A model generated the notes under the pieces. It saw nothing but the letters and a program-made list of their open reading frames with translations, was not told the origin of the DNA and did no database searches. This document shows, piece by piece, positions 42,971 through 48,762 of a stretch of 48,762 nucleotides of DNA. This DNA is from Acidobacteriota bacterium (GTDB lineage Bacteria; Acidobacteriota; Terriglobia; Bryobacterales; Bryobacteraceae). Where the stretch lies: positions 1-48,762 of the forward strand of contig QHXW01000209.1 in NCBI GenBank assembly GCA_003223115.1. Direction: 5' to 3'. The number at the start of each line of letters is the position of its first letter. The stretch's first letter is position 1. The position numbers were made by a program, and so were the translations under genes.

Positions 42971-43179
42971 TCCGGTAAGGTGCTCTGTTGTGTTCCGTGG
43001 TTACCGGGGAATGACAAAAGTGTTTTCTTTTTTGGAGCGGTTAGCTCCCCTGGCGTTGACGAATTGTTTTTGGCAGCTTAAGCATTTTTACCTTGATTCA
43101 GCGCCCGGCCCGCATGAACAACCGAACATGCGGAAACGATAGCAGTGTCGCGCAACGTTCGAGTGTCCGGACCCAGCAG
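42971..43179. other. Short intergenic stretch
   Basis: No gene is seen. It separates the receiver gene from the damaged barrel gene and contains a T-rich segment near 43020-43030. Confidence 0.4.
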
Positions 43180-43959
43180 TCAAAAAGTAAGCGCAATGCC
43201 TAACGCCAGCTCGTCTCTTCTCGAGCGGGTCGAATCGGAGGCGAACGTGGCTCCCATCCAGCGCGTGAACCGAAGTTACGGGCTCAGCTTGATGTTGAAA
43301 TCGTCCACCAGCCGCAGCCCCACGCCTAACACGGCACCCGGCAGATTCCGCGCGGATGCTATTGCGGGTGTGTTGTTCGAGGCGGAGATTCCGTCCGGAT
43401 AAGTCGTTAGATTGCTCGTTCGGATATGCGAAACATTGCGCACGGCGCCTCCGCCCGCAAAATACACTTTGGACAGGAAGCCGTCATCACTCAGACTCCC
43501 GTAACGCACCATCACCGGAGCATCCCAGAACGTGGCTCTCGTCTGTTCAGTCGTGTTGCTACCATCGGTGAGCGTAGCGGTCTTGGTGTAGTTCACGCGG
43601 TGGTAAAGGAATTCGCCGCACAGAGTGAATTTCCTCGTTAGCCTGAACTCCATGGTGGGTCCAAACGCGACTTTCAAGTAGTCGTTGGTTGTGCTGATGG
43701 ACTGGGTCTGCGTTGTGTTTGCGGGAGAGGAACTGATGTCTTTGTTATTGAGCACATTCAAGGGATAACCATTTAACCGGCCGCCGAAAGAGAACCGTCT
43801 CCAACCCGACGGCCCGTTCTCGGGAACTGAAGCCGAGGAAGACGCCTGCCCGTAAACCGCGGGAGTGAGGGCTAGATACGCGCCGATGATCGCCGCCGGG
43901 TAAGCGTAATTGAATAGCCATACACCCAGCGGCGTTTGACAATCTTGGTTTCTCCGCAT
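43180..43959 (-). pseudogene. Outer membrane beta-barrel protein with a premature stop
   Basis: The intact frame from the ATG at 43959 gives 227 residues: a hydrophobic signal segment (about 20-38, ending VYGQ) and then alternating strands typical of a small OmpA/opacity-like barrel (FSFGGRLNGYPL, YLKVAFGPTMEFRL, KFTLCGEFLYHRVNYTKTATL, VYFAGGGAVRNV, AVLGVGLRLVDDFNIKLSP). It ends at a TAA at 43276-43278. The same frame continues without a break for 31 residues, with RFTRWMGATFASD, to a TGA ending at 43180, and its last residues are ELALGIALTF. That is a final strand with the C-terminal phenylalanine that the BAM machinery recognises. A GAA-to-TAA change would explain it. The truncated barrel is unlikely to insert properly. 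Confidence 0.78.
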
Positions 43960-43981
43960 TCTCCAGAATTGCTTCCGCGAG

Positions 43982-43995
43982 TCAAAAAGTTCCCA
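43982..43995 (-). promoter_or_regulatory. ECF-type promoter motif upstream of the barrel gene
   Basis: TGGGAACTTTTTGA reads on the minus strand 23 to 36 bases upstream of the barrel protein start at 43959. GGAAC followed by T-rich DNA is the classical -35 type recognised by RpoE-like ECF sigma factors. The same 14 bases occur before the sigma gene, and the similarity continues downstream. Confidence 0.6.
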
Positions 43996-44126
43996 GTTCT
44001 TCGCTCCAGGAATCTATAGGGGCCAGCGAAGCACCACCATACCCACACGCTTTAACAAAATTTTAGGTTGTCCACGCTAACCATACGTGCGTCTTTAACG
44101 CCAGAACATACGAAAAAACAGTTAGT

Positions 44127-44140
44127 TGGGAACTTTTTGA
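44127..44140 (+). promoter_or_regulatory. ECF-type promoter motif upstream of the sigma gene
   Basis: TGGGAACTTTTTGA lies 31 to 44 bases before the ECF sigma start at 44171. It matches the motif at 43982-43995 on the other strand, and after an indel the next 15 bases are also alike (TCGCGAAACGCAAT versus TCGCGGAAGCAAT). This fits autoregulation of the sigma factor. The -10 element is not obvious by eye. Confidence 0.6.
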
Positions 44141-44170
44141 TCGCGAAACGCAATACCAGGTGAAGTCTTC

Positions 44171-44719
44171 ATGGTGCAGAGCGACGAGGAACTCTACAGG
44201 CAAATGCGAAAGGGCGATCAACGGGCATTTGCTGAGCTCTACGAGCGCCGTGAGCCGGCTCTATTCCGGTACGCTCTCTACCTGTCTGGTAGCCGTATCG
44301 TGGCTGAAGAAGTGGCGCATGACGCGTTCATTGAGCTGATCGGACGCGATACGCACTTTGACGAACGGCGTGGCTCGCTCGAGGCCTATCTGTACGGCGT
44401 GGCGCGGAATCTGGTTCGTGTCATGCAGAGGCGAAGGACCTTCGAACAGGGAGTGGAACAGGTCACAGCTCACGATGTAGTCGCCGATCTCATTAAAGGT
44501 GAGAGGACTGCGGCGCTGTACGCCGCGATCCGCGAACTCCCGGAATCGTACCGCGATGCCGTTGTGCTCTGCGACCTGGAAGAGAAAAGTTACGAAGAGG
44601 CGGCCCTGCTGATGAAATGCGCGTTGGGAACTGTTCGTTCGCGTGTGTATCGGGCGCGAATGCTGTTGGCCGCCAGATTGAAACCGCTCATGCTGTCAGC
44701 CGGCGTGAGGGGGAGGTGA
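44171..44719 (+). CDS. ECF RNA polymerase sigma factor
   Basis: The 182-residue protein has sigma region 2 (about 8-80: LYRQMRKGDQRAFAELYERREPALFRYALYLSGSRIVAEEVAHDAFIEL) and region 4 (about 115-175: AIRELPESYRDAVVLCDLEEKSYEEAALLMKCALGTVRSRVYRARMLLAARL), the usual two-domain ECF form. It directs RNA polymerase to a small stress regulon, probably including its own promoter. It is followed four bases later by an anti-sigma gene, so is likely held inactive by that protein. Confidence 0.92.
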   Translation: MVQSDEELYRQMRKGDQRAFAELYERREPALFRYALYLSGSRIVAEEVAHDAFIELIGRDTHFDERRGSLEAYLYGVARNLVRVMQRRRTFEQGVEQVTAHDVVADLIKGERTAALYAAIRELPESYRDAVVLCDLEEKSYEEAALLMKCALGTVRSRVYRARMLLAARLKPLMLSAGVRGR

Positions 44720-44723
44720 TCTA

Positions 44724-45332
44724 GTGGATTGCCGCAATTGGATCGTTGAGGTAGTGGAAAGCGCGCGCGCGGGACTGCAGCCGGACGCGCAGCTTCAGAA
44801 ACACCTGCGCGAGTGCCCGCGATGTACAGACCGGTGGGACGACGAACAACGCTTGAGCGCAGAGCTTCGCACCATGCGGGATGCTGCGTCATCCCGGTCC
44901 GAAGTCCGGCGTGAAGCCATCATGCGAGAGTTCGAGCTGGCGCACGGGACCGTCATGCGCCGCTCGGTTAAATTGGCGTTCAGCATCGCAGCGATATTGC
45001 TATTGACCTTGGCTTTGGGGCAGGTCTGGCGAAATCACCGGCCTGCTGATACGATTGCGCAGAATCCGGGAAGCTCAGCACCGGGGAACGAATTCGAAGC
45101 TAGTGTTCTCACGAACGTGCCCGAGGACGACGATTTCATTGCCGTTCCTTACGCGCCACCTCTAGCGCCGGGTGAGTTCATCAGAGTTGTAAGGACCCAA
45201 TTGCGCCCCAACGCGCTCGCACGCATGGGCATTTATGTCGATGCTTCACTGAGCGAGATGCCGGCCGATGTGGTGATTGGCGAGGATGGTTTTCCCCGGG
45301 CCGTGCGCGTACTCGGAGACATACAGTTTTGA
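44724..45332 (+). CDS. Membrane anti-sigma factor with zinc-finger-like motif
   Basis: The 202-residue protein starts at a GTG (44724), behind a strong GGGAGG. The N-terminus MDCRNWIVEVVESARAG to HLRECPRCTDRW has the H-x3-C-x2-C pattern of zinc-containing anti-sigma domains, which bind the sigma factor in the cytoplasm. One membrane helix follows (about 90-107, SIAAILLLTLALGQVW). The rest (about 110-200) is periplasmic and includes LRPNALARMGIYVDASLSEMPADVVIGEDGFPRAVRVLGDIQF, a strand-rich sensor-like part. Cleavage or a signal on this side would release the sigma factor. Confidence 0.85.
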   Translation: MDCRNWIVEVVESARAGLQPDAQLQKHLRECPRCTDRWDDEQRLSAELRTMRDAASSRSEVRREAIMREFELAHGTVMRRSVKLAFSIAAILLLTLALGQVWRNHRPADTIAQNPGSSAPGNEFEASVLTNVPEDDDFIAVPYAPPLAPGEFIRVVRTQLRPNALARMGIYVDASLSEMPADVVIGEDGFPRAVRVLGDIQF

Positions 45333-45358
45333 AACTTGAGATAGGAAAGGGTTCGTTT

Positions 45359-46141
45359 ATGAATCAATCAGGCAGGTTCTTTGTCTTAGCGCTATTCGCA
45401 GTGGCGTTATCCGCCCAGGGGCCGCCGCCCCCGGGAGGAGGGCATAGAGGTTTTGGCCCCCGTTTCGACATCATGTCAGCCGGCCCCGGGTCGAGAACTC
45501 CGGTCACCGGCGCGCCCTACTCGGGAGTGCACGTAACACAGAATCAACAGACCCTCGCCGACGGAAACCAGATCACGCGACAGGAACAATCGAAAGTGTT
45601 TCGTGATGGTCAGGGTCGCGTGCGCATCGAGCACACAATGAGCAGAGCCTGGGGGCCGGCGGGGCAGACGCCACAAACGGTAATCACGATTTTCGATCCC
45701 GTTGCGGGTTACTCGTACATGCTCAAACCCACGACCTCAACCGCCGTCAAAATGCCTCTGCACCCACCCAATTCCGCGCATGATAACGGTGGTCCGCCCC
45801 CACATGCCAAGGGCCCGGGGATCAGCGGGGCTCAGGTGCAGACCGAGAATCTTGGGACGCAGACGCTGAATGGTGTATCCGCCACTGGGACGCGTACCAC
45901 GGAGACCATTCCGACCGGAGCCATTGGAAATCAGCAGGCCATTACCATCGTTCGTGAAAACTGGGTGTCCATGGACCTCAAAGTTCCCGTGCTCATCAAG
46001 AGCACCGATCCACGCTTTGGGAATATGACGATGCAACTCACTAACATTGTCCAGGCCGAGCCGGATGCATCGCTGTTTCAAATTCCCTCCGGTTATACCG
46101 TCACTGCCAGAGAACCGGGACCGGGCGGCTGGAGACATTAA
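45359..46141 (+). CDS. Secreted protein in the ECF sigma operon
   Basis: I start at the ATG at 45359, after GGAAAGG, which gives the signal peptide MNQSGRFFVLALFAVALSAQ; a TTG at 45329 overlaps the anti-sigma stop. The mature protein (about 240 residues) has a Pro/Gly-rich start, then PYSGVHVTQNQQTLADGNQITRQEQSKVFRDGQGRVRIEHTM, and TMQLTNIVQAEPDASLFQIPSGYTV at the end. These short-strand, RIEHTM-type segments are typical of periplasmic or outer-membrane lipocalin-like fold proteins, but I do not recognise a named family. It is probably co-expressed with the sigma and anti-sigma genes. Confidence 0.75.
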   Translation: MNQSGRFFVLALFAVALSAQGPPPPGGGHRGFGPRFDIMSAGPGSRTPVTGAPYSGVHVTQNQQTLADGNQITRQEQSKVFRDGQGRVRIEHTMSRAWGPAGQTPQTVITIFDPVAGYSYMLKPTTSTAVKMPLHPPNSAHDNGGPPPHAKGPGISGAQVQTENLGTQTLNGVSATGTRTTETIPTGAIGNQQAITIVRENWVSMDLKVPVLIKSTDPRFGNMTMQLTNIVQAEPDASLFQIPSGYTVTAREPGPGGWRH

Positions 46142-46225
46142 TTACTATAGGCGCCTAAGTCCCGGCAGTTCACTTATCCGCCAACTGAGTCTTTCGGGAA
46201 ACAGAACCTGAACAGGGCGCAATCT

Positions 46226-46976
46226 ATGGTTTGCAATTGGCCGTTACTGCTATTTACGCTTTCCATGGCTCTGCTGGCCGCTGCAGACCTATCGTGGAGA
46301 GACAAGCAGGTTGTCGAGTGGAGTGAAGACGATGCCCGGCAAGTTCTCACCGACTCTCCCTGGGCCAAAACGGTCAAGCCAACCATCGACAGATCGGCGC
46401 GTGACAATAATCAGCGCCGGTCGGGAGGTGGCATGGGGCGGGGCGGCGGCGTCGGAATTGGGTTGCCTAGTGTGGGCGGAGGGCGCCGCGGCGGAATGGG
46501 TGGCCCGGGAGGCGGTAGCGGTTACCCGAGGGGCGGGCGGCGCGGAGGGACGAATGACGGCGCCGGCACGGATTACAACGAGCCACCGTCCCTGAAGCTC
46601 CGCTGGGAAAGTGCATTTCCCGTCCGCGCGGCAGAACTGAAGGCACGCGACACGAGTGCGCCAACCTTGAATGCGGACTCCTATGCCATTGCCGTCTACG
46701 GCGTTCCCAGCCGGATCTCCGGCGGCGCAAAGTCTGGCTAAGCAACTCAAGAAACAAGCCGCGATCAAGCGTGACGGGAAGAAGAATCTGAAGCCTTCGA
46801 GCGTGGAGGTGTTGCAGCGGGAGGATGGGCCGGTGATTGTGTATCTGTTTCCCCGGTCGAGGGAAATCACGCGGCAAGACAAACGGATCGAGTTCGACGC
46901 GCAGATCGGCCGACTACATCTCGCGCAATTTTTCTACGTGGACGACATGAACTACCAGGGCAAACTGGAACTGTGA
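46226..46976 (+). pseudogene. Secreted Gly-rich protein with a +1 frameshift
   Basis: The first frame (46226-46741) encodes a signal peptide (MVCNWPLLLFTLSMALLAAADL), a short acidic part (WSEDDARQVLTDSPWAKTV), a glycine-rich linker (about 67-110) and SLKLRWESAFPVRAAELKARD to YAIAVYGVPSRISG. It then goes out of frame. The neighbouring frame continues AQSLAKQLKKQAAIKRDGKKNLKPSSVEVLQREDGPVIVYLFPRSREITRQDKRIEFDAQIGRLHLAQFFYVDDMNYQGKLEL to a stop ending at 46976. The shift lies at the GGCGGCGC run near 46712-46722. The two parts fit one protein of about 250 residues seen in Solibacter-like genomes. Its function is unknown. Confidence 0.75.
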
Positions 46977-46989
46977 TGCGCCGACGGCA

Positions 46990-47475
46990 CTACGGTGACT
47001 CGTCAACCACCTCGATGGCGCGAATCGAAGCATAGTTGACTACCGGCACGAACGAAAGCAGCAGCTTGCCTTGAGCGTTGGGCTTGAGGCTATGGAAGGT
47101 TTTCGTAAGCGCCCGGCTACTGCCGGCCTCTTTATAAATGTCAAAGTTGTGGAGCAGCGCCACGCCATTGCAAAACACATCGAACACGCGGGTCCCCACG
47201 CCTCCGCCACCCGGGTTGTCGAGACCCCAATAGGTCTCGGCAAAGTGCAGCGTGACTGCGTATCGCCCGCTATCCACAGGGATGGCATAAGTAAAGTTGC
47301 CGTAACGTTCTTTGCTGTAAAGGCCGGGATCCTGTGTGCCGTCTACGAACGCCGATCCAATCCCGGCTTGCCCGCCGGTCCAAAACCTGTCCGGCATCCA
47401 GATTTGCTTGCGTGAATCCGTAAAGACTTTCTCCTCCTGCACCCAGACCCGCACGGGATTCAGCTCTGAGGCCAC
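46990..47475 (-). CDS. Malectin domain fragment
   Basis: The 161-residue frame is one malectin-like carbohydrate-binding beta-sandwich: RVWVQEEKVFTDSRKQIWMPDRFWTGG, YAIPVDSGRYAVTLHFAETYWG, GVGTRVFDVFCNGVALLHNFDIYKEAG and LLLSFVPVVNYASIRAIEVV. It was probably the second domain of a longer secreted protein. The upstream frame ends 16 bases into it, so it is out of frame with its partner domain. The ATG at 47475 may not be a true start. Confidence 0.7.
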   Translation of the reverse strand: MASELNPVRVWVQEEKVFTDSRKQIWMPDRFWTGGQAGIGSAFVDGTQDPGLYSKERYGNFTYAIPVDSGRYAVTLHFAETYWGLDNPGGGGVGTRVFDVFCNGVALLHNFDIYKEAGSSRALTKTFHSLKPNAQGKLLLSFVPVVNYASIRAIEVVDESP

Positions 47476-48000
47476 GCCGGCTCTAAATCAATGGCGCTCA
47501 CTGTCGCCTGCGACCTGTTGCTGATGAACCGGAGCTGTAATAGGCCGTCAGGTCCGGGTGAAAGGTCCCTGAACACACGCTCGTCGGCGATGCCCGGCCC
47601 GCCGGCGTCGGCGATGATGTCGAAGTCACTCAAGATCCACTTTCCGTTCGCGTCAACTTGAAACATGCGGCTGTTCTCGCCGCCCCCGGCACTGGTTCCG
47701 GACCCGCAATTAGTTTCGGCAAAATAGAGGGAATAGAGGTGTAGCTCATAAACGCCTGGCCCCAATGGAATCCGATAGAGGAAAGCCGCAACCACGGAGC
47801 GGCCCATTCCCGTTTTGATGTAACTGGAAAAAATCTTCGGGTGACACGCGCCGCAGACCTTCGAAGCGTGTACCGCGAGCCGTATTCCGGAAACAGCCTG
47901 GCTCAGCCGGGCGAGGCAACGGGGTCTTGCTTGAAGTCTGGGCGGGGGCTTCCGGCAAAAACCACATTCCGCTACCAGCCAAAAAAAACAGCGACCCCAA
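47460..48000 (-). pseudogene. Decayed secreted protein: signal peptide, heme-motif piece, malectin domain
   Basis: A signal-peptide-like MGSLFFLAGSGMWFLPEAPAQ starts at 48000 in one frame. A second frame then has KVCGACHPKIFSSYIKTGMGRS (about 47800-47865), a CxxCH heme-binding motif with the TGMGRS tail common in Acidobacteriota multiheme or cytochrome-like proteins. It runs directly into a malectin-like domain, FLYRIPLGPGVYELHLYSLYFAETNCG to DFDIIADAGGPG, and ends ELEPAWPQS-type residues near 47460. The next malectin domain is in another frame. The mix suggests deletions fused two genes or trimmed one. It is not functional as read. Confidence 0.65.
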
Positions 48001-48189
48001 CAGACCTCATAGATAAAGATTCCGCCGGTTGAGGAGTTCGAAAGCGTCTTGAATCGTTGAGGAGCTGTCCGATTTCCCGATTGTGCAGCCGAACATCGGC
48101 TTGAAACGTGCAGGGTTGATTCGCGATCAACTCGTCGGATAATAGTATTTTGAGAATGAGCGGCGCCGGGCAGGACGTCGGAGAGGACA

Positions 48190-48384
48190 ATGTTGAGACC
48201 CTACGAAGCCAGTAAGATGACCGCTATGGGTACAGCCATCGGCATAGGTCTGGGCATCGCGATCAGCGCAGTGACGCCCGCGGACGATTTACGTCTCTGG
48301 CTCGCGCTCGGATTTCCGTTCGGGATCTTCCTCAGCATCGCGCTGACCGCTTTCAAGTCGCACCGGAATCGAAACAGCCTGTGA
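48190..48384 (+). CDS. Small two-helix membrane protein
   Basis: The 64-residue protein has two hydrophobic segments (about 12-28, MGTAIGIGLGIAISAVT, and about 36-54, LWLALGFPFGIFLSIAL) with a short polar loop between them, and a basic tail (KSHRNRNSL). The ATG at 48190 is placed seven bases after GGAGAGG, an unusually good ribosome binding site for this window. I do not recognise the family. It is convergent with the next gene. Confidence 0.7.
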   Translation: MLRPYEASKMTAMGTAIGIGLGIAISAVTPADDLRLWLALGFPFGIFLSIALTAFKSHRNRNSL

Positions 48385-48392
48385 GCAGTTCA

Positions 48393-48671
48393 TTAGCGCG
48401 TCTTCACGATGTTGGTAAGGGAGCGAACCGTCATATTGCCGAGCGAATGCTGGCGTGCATGGTCCCAGAGAGCGATTTGCGATTCCCGCTGCTTCTCCTG
48501 CGCCTCTTCGATCAAAGAATTGAACCGGTCGCATTCGGTGGGATCAGACTGTCTCAACCGACGCGCCGCTTCCAATAGCGTCAACTCGAACACGGTATAA
48601 CGCGCCGCACGATCGAGCCGCCGGCACTCGGGGCACATATCGTTGTCTCTGAGGAATTCCTGTATGGTCAT
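48393..48671 (-). CDS. Small hypothetical protein with CxxC motif
   Basis: I start at the ATG at 48671, giving about 92 residues: MTIQEFLRDNDMCPECRRLDRAARYTVFELTLLEAARRLRQSDPTECDRFNSLIEEAQEKQRESQIALWDHARQHS. The early CPEC pair could bind zinc, and the rest is helical and charged. There is no signal peptide. The family is unknown. The five residues upstream in the frame (MPRCN) are not needed. Confidence 0.65.
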   Translation of the reverse strand: MTIQEFLRDNDMCPECRRLDRAARYTVFELTLLEAARRLRQSDPTECDRFNSLIEEAQEKQRESQIALWDHARQHSLGNMTVRSLTNIVKTR

Positions 48672-48762
48672 ATTACACCTCGGCATTTGCCGTGCCCGGC
48701 GGCACCCTGGTTTGCGCCGCCACTCCCGTTTACTATTCCGAGCGCCGCTGTTGCGGCTCGTT

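Overview
This 48.8 kb GC-rich chromosomal window most resembles an Acidobacteriota genome of the Solibacter/Bryobacter type. That placement is an inference from gene content: a bacillithiol-type BshA, large families of envelope glycosyltransferases, malectin-domain proteins, a Solibacter-like Ser/Thr kinase remnant and secreted proteins typical of the group. There is no rRNA or ribosomal protein gene here to fix the taxonomy.

Region 1 (about 0.2-25.4 kb) is a cell-surface polysaccharide locus with some metabolic genes. In order it holds a damaged class III aminotransferase; a GT-C mannosyltransferase-like gene abutting galU; a YprB-type nuclease; a secreted amidohydrolase; a Wzt-type ABC ATPase with a C-terminal glycan-binding domain; a small gene plus a frameshifted nucleotidyltransferase; a methyltransferase with a long coiled coil; a GT2-GT4 fusion; four more GT2 enzymes and one GT4 enzyme in tight series; alanine racemase; a convergent threonine dehydratase; a decayed RelE-type toxin; a membrane GT2 processive-synthase-like protein; a GT-C protein; BshA; and a beta-propeller lipoprotein. 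The Wzt-like ATPase with a methyltransferase carrying a coiled coil recalls the Wzt/WbdD chain-length and export system, but no Wzm permease is visible in the window. A WbaP-type initiating phosphoglycosyltransferase lies separately at 34.9-36.3 kb.

Region 2 (25.4-36.4 kb) is mixed. It has a decayed IS110 transposase, an ankyrin protein, a small secreted protein, an exported methyltransferase, an SSS-family sodium symporter, Ada-type DNA repair protein, a PRPP-binding phosphoribosyltransferase and the WbaP-like transferase. Several stretches of 0.5-1 kb have no convincing gene.

Region 3 (36.5-42.4 kb) begins with tRNA-Lys(CTT). A direct repeat of the tRNA 3' half lies 3.9 kb downstream, and a more eroded copy lies a further 1.3 kb on. 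The interval holds a toxin-antitoxin pair (RHH-like antitoxin plus GNAT toxin) and then a graveyard of truncated genes: an alpha/beta hydrolase tail, a possible group II intron RT scrap, a secreted NTR/carboxypeptidase-regulatory-like gene and an alpha-2-macroglobulin tail. I read this as a tRNA-associated genomic island that has largely decayed. A Ser/Thr kinase remnant lies just beyond.

Region 4 (42.5-48.7 kb) has a CheY-like receiver, a beta-barrel outer membrane protein gene with a premature stop, and an ECF sigma factor, anti-sigma factor and secreted protein operon. The sigma gene and the barrel gene are divergent and carry the same GGGAACTTTTTGA promoter-like motif, which suggests one envelope-stress regulon. 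The end of the window has a frameshifted glycine-rich protein, a decayed heme-motif/malectin gene and two small hypothetical genes.

A striking theme is the number of genes broken by small indels (about ten). Housekeeping-type genes are intact, and most broken ones are accessory, which favours real decay, but sequencing or assembly error should be excluded.
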